Below are positions 26,228-31,804 of a DNA stretch of 31,804 bases, in pieces. Source of the stretch: Deltaproteobacteria bacterium (GTDB lineage Bacteria > Desulfobacterota > Desulfobulbia > Desulfobulbales > VMSU01); contig JAJSAA010000129.1 of assembly GCA_024274995.1 (NCBI GenBank), forward strand, positions 1 to 31,804, read 5' to 3'. The notes under the pieces were generated by a model, which made no database searches, had not been told where the DNA came from, and saw only the letters and a program-made list of their open reading frames with translations. Within the stretch, counting starts at the first letter, position 1. Each line of letters begins with the position of its first letter. The translations under genes and the position numbers were made by a program.

Positions 26228-26276
26228 GTAACTATTTAGGTATGACTGTAAATTGCCCTAAACTCTGAGCAGTTAC
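26228..26276 (+). repeat. Dyad-symmetric dispersed repeat, copy E
   Basis: This 49-bp copy has outer arms GTAACT/AGTTAC (6 bp) and inner arms TTTAGG/CCTAAA (6 bp), separated by a 16-base loop that includes TGTAAATTG. It starts 12 bp after the ugd stop and ends 19 nt before the regulator start. It is the best-preserved copy and a good seed for a genome search. Confidence 0.8.
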
Positions 26277-26279
26277 GAA

Positions 26280-26297
26280 ATTTGTATAAATACAAAT
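26280..26297 (+). promoter_or_regulatory. Palindrome overlapping the regulator start codon
   Basis: ATTTGTAT (26280-26287), AA, ATACAAAT (26290-26297) is a perfect 8-2-8 inverted repeat whose right arm covers the first two bases of the ATG at 26296. It could be an operator for autoregulation or an RNA hairpin hiding the start; there is no ribosome-binding site between it and repeat copy E. Confidence 0.45.
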
Positions 26298-27810
26298 GAC
26301 AACTACGTCTACAAATAAAAATAACAGCCAGGAGTTGCATCAATCCAGAGCCGAGGTCAAGAGACTGGTCAAGAACTGGCGTTCTTTGCTTGATATAATG
26401 CCAATTATGGTGTTGTGCGTCCGCAATGACAAGGTTATTGAATACCTTAATCAGAGCGCTCAAAAAACCTTTGGCGATGTCCGCGGCCAGACATGCGCCA
26501 AGGCCCTCTGCGGTAATAACTGCCAGAATCGATGTCCAATAAATATGCCCGCCCACCGCTATGATATTATTGAGGCAAAGATAGCGGACATGCACGTTGA
26601 ATGCACCACCGTCCCCTTCGCGGGCTATAATGGTGATAATCTGACCATGGTTTTGTTGCGGGACATCTCAAAACGTAAACACCAGGAGAATGAACTTAAA
26701 TCCTTCAACGAAAATATTGATCATATTCTGCGCTTAAAGATTGATGAATTAAAGGAAAGTGAGGTCTTGCGTAACAAGCTGGCGCGGGAGGTCAATCTTT
26801 TAAAGCAAAAGGTTGAGATCAAACAGAATAACGGCGGGATTATTGGCAGCAGCCGTAAGATGCGGGAATTACTGGACACAATCCAGCAGGTAGCAGGTAC
26901 AGATGCCATTGTTTTGATTACCGGCGAATCAGGTACCGGCAAAGAACTGGTAGCCGACCTCGTGCGCCGTAATAGTCAGCGGCGTGATAAGATATTTTTA
27001 AAGGTAAATTGTAGCGCCATTAATGAGAATCTCCTGGAAAGCGATCTCTTCGGCTATGAAAAAGGAGCCTTTACCGGGGCCGCCATGCGCACCAAAGGTA
27101 AATTCGAAATCGCCGACGGCGGCACCATCTTCCTTGATGAAATCGGTGATATTTCGCCCCGCATGCAGAGCGCCCTCCTCAGAATATTACAGAGCGGCGA
27201 ACTTACCCGGGTGGGAGGAAACACCCCCATAAAGGTCGATGCCCGGATCATCGCCGCCACCAATGTTGATCTCGCCAAGGCGGTGGAGGAGGGGGCCTTT
27301 CGCCTTGATCTCTATTACCGCCTTAACATCATCCGTATCGCTCTACCGCCTCTCCGAGAGCGAAAAGAAGATATTATGGAGTTGACCACCCATTTTGTTA
27401 AAAAATATCGCCAGGTATTTAATAAACAAATAGATTTTCTTCCCCACCGGATTATTGATCTCCTCCTGCAACATGACTGGCCCGGTAATGTTCGGGAACT
27501 TGATAATGTTATCCAGCGCACCGTGTTGATGTCAAAGAGCAACATGATAACCGAAGATGACATTGTCTTTGAAAATGTCACGGATACAAACAACAGGAAC
27601 TCCCTGGCCGATTACATTAGCAGCAGTCTCAATAAAACGCTGAAAGATATTATGTCAGCTTTGGAAAGAGATCTTTTAATCCATATCCTGCACAAGAATA
27701 AGGGCAACGTCGTAGAGGCAGCTAAACAACTTGCCGTGGGCAAGACTGCCTTCTACGATAAACTAAAAAGATACGGTCTCTCTCCTAAATCGTTAAAGGG
27801 AAAAACGTAG
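26296..27810 (+). CDS. PAS-containing sigma-54-dependent transcriptional regulator
   Basis: This 504-residue enhancer-binding protein starts with a PAS domain (about 28-122) holding a cysteine cluster C67-x4-C72-x3-C76-x3-C80. A coiled-coil linker (about 125-178) leads to the AAA+ domain: Walker A GESGTGKE (210-217), the sigma-54 contact loop GAFTGA (257-262), Walker B GGTIFLDE (275-282) and the arginine-containing PLRERKEDI. The C-terminus is a Fis-type helix-turn-helix (about 458-494; GNVVEAAKQLAVGKTAFYDKL). It should activate sigma-54 promoters in response to a signal at the PAS domain; the Cys cluster suggests a metal or Fe-S cofactor (inference). It is not a phosphorylated receiver-type regulator such as PrsR. 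Position directly after ugd makes it the likely local EPS regulator. Confidence 0.92.
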   Translation: MTTTSTNKNNSQELHQSRAEVKRLVKNWRSLLDIMPIMVLCVRNDKVIEYLNQSAQKTFGDVRGQTCAKALCGNNCQNRCPINMPAHRYDIIEAKIADMHVECTTVPFAGYNGDNLTMVLLRDISKRKHQENELKSFNENIDHILRLKIDELKESEVLRNKLAREVNLLKQKVEIKQNNGGIIGSSRKMRELLDTIQQVAGTDAIVLITGESGTGKELVADLVRRNSQRRDKIFLKVNCSAINENLLESDLFGYEKGAFTGAAMRTKGKFEIADGGTIFLDEIGDISPRMQSALLRILQSGELTRVGGNTPIKVDARIIAATNVDLAKAVEEGAFRLDLYYRLNIIRIALPPLRERKEDIMELTTHFVKKYRQVFNKQIDFLPHRIIDLLLQHDWPGNVRELDNVIQRTVLMSKSNMITEDDIVFENVTDTNNRNSLADYISSSLNKTLKDIMSALERDLLIHILHKNKGNVVEAAKQLAVGKTAFYDKLKRYGLSPKSLKGKT

Positions 27811-27849
27811 CTATTTAGTGAGGGCTGTAAATTACCCTTAACTCGTTAC
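27807..27849 (+). repeat. Dyad-symmetric dispersed repeat, copy F
   Basis: This 43-bp copy begins one base before the TAG stop of the regulator, so it supplies the stop codon, and it ends 17 nt before the small Cys-rich gene. It shares TAGCTATTTAG, CTGTAAATTACCCT and the GTTAC end with copy E. GTAGC/GTTAC and AGTGAGGG/CCCTTAACT can pair with a few G-U or bulged positions. Confidence 0.7.
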
Positions 27850-27866
27850 CAAAATTAACAAAAAAC

Positions 27867-28079
27867 ATGACTGGCAATAAACCATCTTCATGCCCATATT
27901 TCTCTAACGACGCTGACTGCCTGATGATCAATGACGGTATTTACATTCCCTTACCGCAGCATATTAAGATGTTCTGCCAGCGTAGTTCATTCACCAAATG
28001 CCATCACTATATTCATGGCCGCAAGCCTGGTGACCCACTGCGTTATGATGAAGAAAGCAAAGAGGATTTTAAAAATTGA
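27867..28079 (+). CDS. Small Cys-rich protein beside the sigma-54 regulator
   Basis: This 70-residue protein has four cysteines (C9, C18, C37, C45) in an ordered pattern, CPYFSNDADC ... IYIPLPQHIKMFCQRSSFTKCHHY, followed by a charged tail. The spacing and the Y/F-P context look like a small metal-binding (zinc or Fe-S) module of the kind sometimes seen attached to signalling proteins in Deltaproteobacteria; I recall such modules but cannot name the family. It starts 57 bp after the regulator, separated by repeat copy F, and has no clear ribosome-binding site. It is considered real because the Cys pattern and Pro/aromatic framework are unlikely by chance. It could be a cofactor partner of the Cys-PAS regulator. 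Confidence 0.55.
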   Translation: MTGNKPSSCPYFSNDADCLMINDGIYIPLPQHIKMFCQRSSFTKCHHYIHGRKPGDPLRYDEESKEDFKN

Positions 28080-28177
28080 GGCGGCATCGGCCTTTCAGGA
28101 ACGCCCCGCTGTGCGCGTTTTATGTATGTCAGCACCGGTCAGGGCGAAAATCTTACTTAGCCATCTTCTATAGTGTT

Positions 28178-28198
28178 TTGGACTCGTTATGAGTCCAA
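28178..28198. terminator. Convergent-gene terminator-like hairpin
   Basis: TTGGACTC (28178-28185), GTTAT, GAGTCCAA (28191-28198) is a perfect 8-bp stem between the convergent small Cys gene and the minus-strand glycosyltransferase-like gene. On the minus strand it is followed by AACACTATAG, on the plus strand by CATTAATAAT; the U-runs are poor, although TTTT precedes the stem on the plus strand. Confidence 0.5.
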
Positions 28199-28200
28199 CA

Positions 28201-29376
28201 TTAATAATATTTTCTGTCAGCAAAACTTTCAGACTTATATCCTAATTCAGCCAGTTTTGCGGTAAGTAAAGACTCGTTGATAATTGCCGCGGCCTTAGTC
28301 TTGAACAGCTGCCAGGTATTGGCGTTAATGTCAAACCGGCTATGCCAGTGCTCAGTCAGCCATTCGACAAGCCAGCGTTGATAAGCGATGTTTATCGGTG
28401 CGTCTTCCTGATACAGATACGAGTCATTATAGATGGATATCTGTAATAAGTCCGGCTGAAGTTTAGCACAAATATCAGTCGGGACAAGCCCTTTTAAGAT
28501 AAGTCTGCCGGGTTCGCGGGGCAAAGATATCAAAAACGATTGGGCAGTCCGGCTTTGGCCTCGGCGGTTATCAAGACCTCTGATAAAAATTTCTTTGGAG
28601 CAGGTACTACCGTTATAGGTGATGGCATGCGGAATTATTGCCAATGATATATCGCCATCAGCTCTTATCACGCCGTCTGACGAAACCATGTCAAGTTTAA
28701 ATCTAATTTCCTTGGGAGAATTATTCCGCAGGTCTATTTCCATGGAGAAAATATCATTTTCTAAATCAGCCGGAGTCAGACATATCCTGTACTGTAAATG
28801 TCTGTCGTTATAGTTTCTTACCAGAATATCGTGAATATTGTCATCAATCAGGATAACTGACTTTAATTGATCCAGGGCCGGCTTGGGGGCGAAAAAAGCG
28901 TTGGTGCATATCCAGCTTGACACATCATAGCCAAAAACGCTGTATTGTTGATTAACCGTGTCGATTCGGCCGATAATTTTATTGCTTTCTATACATCTTT
29001 TTAATATTTCTTTGCTGGAATAATCCTGCAGAAATGACGGCCCCGGTTTAAGAAACATGTCATTGGTAATCAATAGCAAATCACAATTAAGTTTAAGTGA
29101 ATTAATGGCTTCGAGACCTTTCTGCCAGCCGGAGAATTCCCGGCAGGTATTATTGCCGCCCATGGTGTAAACACTACCGTCCCGCTTGATCTTCTGCTCA
29201 CTTTTATTATCTACCCGGAGATAGGTTATCCGGCAGTCCTGAATACCGGCGAGATAACCTTGGAGTATCTCAAAGACCTTATTAGAACTGCTGCCGTGAC
29301 GTTCGTACTCCACAAAGATCACGGATAAAAAGATTTTTTTCTTGAAGAGGCGGGAGAGGCTTTTTATAATCTGCAT
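28201..29376 (-). CDS. Glycosyltransferase-like protein of unknown specificity
   Basis: This is a 391-residue protein without membrane helices. The N-terminal ~200 residues look like a GT-A-type nucleotide-sugar fold: LSVIFVEYERH (17-27), CRITYLRVDNKS (48-59), MGGNNTCREFSGWQKGLEAI (72-91) and LLLITNDMFL (100-109), where the ND pair sits at the usual DXD position; FSGW..GL is reminiscent of rhamnan-synthesis RgpF-like proteins. The C-terminal ~180 residues are a beta-rich stretch followed by helices with no match I recognise. The start is ATG 29376 on the minus strand; no ribosome-binding site is visible. It probably belongs to surface-glycan synthesis, as do its neighbours, but this is inference. 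Confidence 0.6.
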   Translation of the reverse strand: MQIIKSLSRLFKKKIFLSVIFVEYERHGSSSNKVFEILQGYLAGIQDCRITYLRVDNKSEQKIKRDGSVYTMGGNNTCREFSGWQKGLEAINSLKLNCDLLLITNDMFLKPGPSFLQDYSSKEILKRCIESNKIIGRIDTVNQQYSVFGYDVSSWICTNAFFAPKPALDQLKSVILIDDNIHDILVRNYNDRHLQYRICLTPADLENDIFSMEIDLRNNSPKEIRFKLDMVSSDGVIRADGDISLAIIPHAITYNGSTCSKEIFIRGLDNRRGQSRTAQSFLISLPREPGRLILKGLVPTDICAKLQPDLLQISIYNDSYLYQEDAPINIAYQRWLVEWLTEHWHSRFDINANTWQLFKTKAAAIINESLLTAKLAELGYKSESFADRKYY

Positions 29377-29475
29377 GGTTTGTCTCGGAGGAGAATTCTT
29401 GATTTATGCGGCTAAAACGCAGTAATGTACGGCGCAATTATGAGCTTGCATCAACTTATAACCACCTAATCAGCT

Positions 29476-30270
29476 TTGAAAGAATTATATCGCGATTTTC
29501 AGACAATTTACGGTTTCGATCATCGCTGCCCGGTCTGCGGCAGGGTGAAAGAGCTGATATCCCGGGCGGCAATCTGTGATGACCTTGCTGAAGACTGGCG
29601 GTTGTCCCCTGAACTGCGCCGCGCCTTTGATTACCGGGAAGGTCGTTCATGCCGGCATTGCGGGGCGACTACCCGAATAATGAATTTTGCCCTTACCCTG
29701 TTAGAGGTGATTAATCTAAAATTTTCCAGTAGATATCAGTTTGTTGGTGATGTCGAGTGGCGATCCCTCACCAATTTGCGTCTTGCGGAAATCAATAATT
29801 GTGGGGTATTGCATAACTATTTAGGCAACTTACCCGGTTTGAGTTACTCCGAGTATGATTCTACCGACCCGGAGATAAGCTCAGAGGATTTAATGAGCTT
29901 GAGTTATGTGGATAATTGCTTTGATGTAGTTCTGACCTCAGACGTCTTGGAACACGTTCCCGACTATAGACAGGCACTGAACGAAATCTACCGAGTTTTA
30001 AAGCCGGATGGTTTTTTTATCTTCACAGTACCATGGATCAGCGGCCGTACAACAGTCGTTAAGGCTAAGATTAATTGCCAGGGGATGGTTGAGCTGTTAA
30101 GCAGAGCCTCTTTCCATGGAGATTATAATCTGCAATTGGCGGATTATCTGGTTTTTTACGAGTTTGGCTATGATTTTGTCCAGGATTTACAGAATATTTT
30201 TGAGGTCGAAATATATTGTCATCATGGCTTTGGGGGCTTGGTTAGTTCAGTCTTTACCTGCCGATGTTAG
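29476..30270 (+). CDS. Zinc-ribbon SAM-dependent methyltransferase (start uncertain, possible frameshift)
   Basis: As read, this is a 264-residue protein. The N-terminus has CPVC (18-21) and CRHC (59-62), a split zinc-ribbon. A class-I methyltransferase part follows, with the motifs YVDNCFDVVLTSDVLEHVPD (144-163) and IYRVLKPDGFFIFTVPW (171-187); the glycine-rich SAM loop is poorly conserved (LRLAEINNCGVLHNYLGN). Such proteins act in sugar or lipid modification. The only start in this frame is TTG 29476 right after a stop, without a ribosome-binding site. ATG 29406 in another frame follows GGAGGAG (29387-29393) and stays open into this gene; skipping one T in the run at 29475-29477 would fuse the frames. 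The 3' end overlaps the convergent M20 gene by 24 bp. Confidence 0.7.
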   Translation: MKELYRDFQTIYGFDHRCPVCGRVKELISRAAICDDLAEDWRLSPELRRAFDYREGRSCRHCGATTRIMNFALTLLEVINLKFSSRYQFVGDVEWRSLTNLRLAEINNCGVLHNYLGNLPGLSYSEYDSTDPEISSEDLMSLSYVDNCFDVVLTSDVLEHVPDYRQALNEIYRVLKPDGFFIFTVPWISGRTTVVKAKINCQGMVELLSRASFHGDYNLQLADYLVFYEFGYDFVQDLQNIFEVEIYCHHGFGGLVSSVFTCRC

Positions 30271-31344
30271 AAAATGACTTAACACCCGGCAGGCCCCGGC
30301 CAACTGCCCTATCTCAATAAATTCATCCGGTTTGTGGGCCGCTTTGTAGTTACCAGGCCCCCACACCAGACAGGTACCGCGTTTTTTTAAGCGTGAACAG
30401 TCTGATGGGAAGGGAACGCCAATTAATTTATCGGGGAAATTCTGGGCTCGAATACTGGCCTGAAAGGCCTGAATGAGACGGTCATCAGGATCAGAATCAA
30501 GACCAAAGGCTGCGAACAGAGGAACAACCCGGCCTCTGCCGCCGACCAGCTGCTCGATATAAGCGTGAATTTTGGCCGGCTGGTGGTTGGGCAGCAGCCT
30601 TATATCAATTAGAATGCGATCTTTTTCCAAATCAGCCGGCCTGCCGTTGCCGCCCGCAATCAGTGTAATTGTCATAACGGCCTTGCCGAGTTTAGGGTGA
30701 GCCTGTTGATCTATGGCCGCTTTGAGCTGGCCAAGTTCCTCTTTAATCTGGATAAGCGTCTCAGCACCAGAGGCCCGGTGGGGCAGAATACGGCAGCGAT
30801 AGACTCCGATATGGGTTGAGATTGGTTGCAGTCCGCTTGGCTCAAGGGCAACGCATAAATCCCAGCCGGCAGGATTCGCACTGGCCAGTCTGGCCGAACC
30901 TGTCATTCCGCACTCCTCGTCAACGCTTCCCACCAGGGTAACATCATAATCCAGCGAGACCCCCTGCTTACGCAGGCCAATGAGAGTGGAAAAGAGCGCG
31001 GCCAACGGGCCCTTATCATCACACGCCCCCCGCCCCCATATCTTGTTATCCCTGACCTCGGCCAGAAAGGGTCTCCGCATCCCCCGGGCGCTCACCGTAT
31101 CCATGTGGGCCAAAAAAATAATCTTTGGCGCCCCTGGTTTGGGGAAGGAGGCGATAAAATTAAAACGCTCCGGCAGAACTTCCTGGAGCTCCCAGGCAAT
31201 ATTATTTGTGTAACAAAGTCGCTCTAATACCTTAACAATTCCGGCTTCGCAGGGGCCTGTAGTGGCAGTTGGCTCAGACGACTCACTGGGAATGGCGATT
31301 AATTCCTTAGTGAGGTTAATCGTATTATCAAAAATATCACACAT
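30247..31344 (-). CDS. M20-family deacylase (ArgE/DapE-like)
   Basis: This 365-residue metallohydrolase has zinc ligand motif H80-x-D82 (FLAHMDTV), the bridging Asp in GRGACDDKGP (D110), the catalytic Glu and ligand in VDEECG (E143/E144), the ALEPS ligand near 168 and the C-terminal ligand H337 in KAAHKPDEFIEIG. All metal sites are present. Family members remove acyl groups from amino-acid derivatives (acetylornithine, succinyl-diaminopimelate, N-acyl amino acids). The dimerisation domain (about 178-290) is divergent: the GxAAHSSxP motif is replaced by PHRASGAETLI. The substrate therefore cannot be fixed. It starts with ATG 31344 and overlaps the 3' end of the methyltransferase gene on the other strand. 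Confidence 0.82.
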   Translation of the reverse strand: MCDIFDNTINLTKELIAIPSESSEPTATTGPCEAGIVKVLERLCYTNNIAWELQEVLPERFNFIASFPKPGAPKIIFLAHMDTVSARGMRRPFLAEVRDNKIWGRGACDDKGPLAALFSTLIGLRKQGVSLDYDVTLVGSVDEECGMTGSARLASANPAGWDLCVALEPSGLQPISTHIGVYRCRILPHRASGAETLIQIKEELGQLKAAIDQQAHPKLGKAVMTITLIAGGNGRPADLEKDRILIDIRLLPNHQPAKIHAYIEQLVGGRGRVVPLFAAFGLDSDPDDRLIQAFQASIRAQNFPDKLIGVPFPSDCSRLKKRGTCLVWGPGNYKAAHKPDEFIEIGQLAGACRVLSHFLTSAGKD

Positions 31345-31515
31345 TAATTAACCAGAGAATTTTTTATATTGTAACTTCAAAACGGGCCGGCCTCTATTAT
31401 AAACAGGAAATTATACTATACAAGGTTACACCTGCCTAAATAAAAAAACACCCTGATTCAATGGATTCATAAATAAAATGTTGCATCTTCTGGAATTTCC
31501 GGTTATGGTATCTGT

Positions 31516-31600
31516 AGTCTTGTGTAGTCACTATTTGTAGCTCGTTAATTACGGAAAAGCTAACCGCACAGTCCTCAGTATATAGGAGTGCGGTTTTTTT
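31516..31600 (+). ncRNA. Possible small RNA or terminated csp leader
   Basis: A promoter-like pair TTGCAT (31481-31486) and TATGGT (31504-31509) with a 17-bp spacer is followed about 85 bp later by a strong intrinsic terminator. No frame of useful length lies between, so a short non-coding transcript or an attenuated leader of the cold-shock gene is suggested. Ends are estimated, not seen. Confidence 0.3.
31562..31600 (+). terminator. Intrinsic terminator upstream of csp
   Basis: AACCGCAC (31562-31569) pairs with GTGCGGTT (31588-31595), and TCCT (31572-31575) pairs with AGGA (31584-31587) after a 2-base bulge. The loop is CAGTATAT and the T-run continues to 31600. This is the clearest rho-independent terminator in the window, and it points toward the cold-shock gene. 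Confidence 0.85.
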
Positions 31601-31624
31601 GTTTGAATACAAAGACTGACTGCC

Positions 31625-31646
31625 TGCCGGTTAACATTGACCGGCA
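31625..31646 (+). other. Leader hairpin before csp
   Basis: TGCCGGT (31625-31631) and ACCGGCA (31640-31646) form a 7-bp stem with an 8-base loop that can pair further through TAA/TTG. It lies 54 nt before the cold-shock start codon. It could be a temperature-sensitive or regulatory leader structure, or part of a second terminator (TTTC follows). Confidence 0.45.
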
Positions 31647-31700
31647 TTTCATCATTTAAGCGGTTTTAATATAAATCGCGAACAGTAAGGAGTAGTAAAA

Positions 31701-31804
31701 ATGGCTGAAGGTACCGTAAAATGGTTTAACGATTCTAAGGGTTTTGGTTTTATCGAGCAGGATGGTGGAGCTGATGTTTTTGTTCATCACACCGCAATCC
31801 AGGC
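31701..31804 (+). CDS. CspA-family cold-shock protein (3' end outside window)
   Basis: The first 34 codons read MAEGTVKWFNDSKGFGFI and continue EQDGGADVFVHHTAIQ. This carries the RNP1 (KGFGFI) and RNP2 (VFVHH) nucleic-acid-binding motifs of the cold-shock domain. The full protein is usually about 66-70 residues, so roughly half is present. It binds single-stranded RNA/DNA as an RNA chaperone. The ATG is preceded by TAAGGAG at a good distance. The long leader with hairpins fits post-transcriptional control common in csp genes; whether this one is cold-induced is not visible. Confidence 0.95.
   Translation, partial: MAEGTVKWFNDSKGFGFIEQDGGADVFVHHTAIQ

Larger units (their letters stand above)
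31345..31700. other. 356-bp intergenic region: M20 promoter side and csp leader
   Basis: No coding frame is evident. It holds AT-rich sequence upstream of the M20 gene, a candidate promoter (31481-31509), a strong intrinsic terminator (31562-31600), a second hairpin (31625-31646) and the csp ribosome-binding site (TAAGGAG, 31686-31692). GTAAC (31371-31375) and GTTAC (31425-31429) bracket 59 bp here but the internal sequence does not match the dispersed repeat. Confidence 0.6.

Noticed and set aside
31371..31429. Further copy of the GTAAC dispersed repeat upstream of the M20 gene
   Set aside because: Only the five-base ends GTAAC/GTTAC match; the internal sequence shares neither the TGTAAATT nor the CCCTAA core.

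Overview
The window looks like a chromosomal stretch from an anaerobic Gram-negative bacterium, most likely a Desulfobacterota (Desulfobulbales-like) species. The reasons are a DUF3786/[4Fe-4S] protein, a large periplasmic-binding hybrid histidine kinase, a PAS/sigma-54 regulator with a cysteine cluster, and an exopolysaccharide (EPS) export module of the XrtA/PEP-CTERM-associated style. The taxonomic call is an inference from gene content and moderate GC; no rRNA, tRNA, CRISPR array, insertion sequence or phage gene was seen.

Layout. 1-400: 3' end of a family-2 glycosyltransferase with a membrane tail. 487-3073: a DUF3786 iron-sulfur protein and EttA (ABC-F). 3063-7979, minus strand: a small unknown protein, an isoprenylcysteine-methyltransferase-like membrane protein, a phosphatidylglycerol-lysyltransferase-domain protein, and a 971-residue hybrid sensor kinase. 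8348-14561, plus strand: two multi-membrane GT-C (PMT/ArnT-like) proteins, a secreted MORN-repeat protein, and a secreted protein with three DUF1566/Lcl domains, the last two overlapping by ATGA. 14774-26215, plus strand: the EPS operon, in the order outer-membrane polysaccharide export protein, beta-barrel, Wzz-type chain-length protein, ExeA-like ATPase, BY-kinase, initiating sugar-phosphate transferase, GlmS, UDP-glucuronate 4-epimerase, UDP-glucose 6-dehydrogenase. 26296-28079: sigma-54 enhancer-binding regulator and a small Cys-rich protein. 28201-31344: a glycosyltransferase-like protein, a zinc-ribbon SAM methyltransferase and an M20 deacylase. 31701-end: start of a CspA-family cold-shock gene behind a leader or small-RNA region with a clear intrinsic terminator.

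How it fits together. GlmS, Ugd and the epimerase supply amino-sugar and uronic-acid precursors. The EpsB-like transferase starts the lipid-linked unit. Wzz, the ATPase and the BY-kinase control polymerisation, and the export lipoprotein-like protein and barrel carry polymer through the outer membrane. No Wzx/Wzy, exosortase or PEP-CTERM protein is present here, so the locus is either incomplete in this window or split across the genome.

Most interesting observations. (1) A previously unannotated family of 35-51 bp dyad-symmetric repeats (ends GTAACTG.../...CAGTTAC). The copies lie 10-35 nt before the start codons of the EPS operon, the MORN gene, the sigma-54 regulator, the small Cys protein and the small unknown gene at 3404. 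(2) An in-frame TGA that cuts off the conserved C-terminal 15 residues of the polysaccharide export protein, with the lost residues still readable downstream. (3) A likely 1-base frameshift at the start of the methyltransferase gene. (4) A 17-bp sequence shared in inverted orientation by two intergenic regions 12 kb apart. (5) The coupled secreted MORN and triple-DUF1566 pair beside the EPS machinery.
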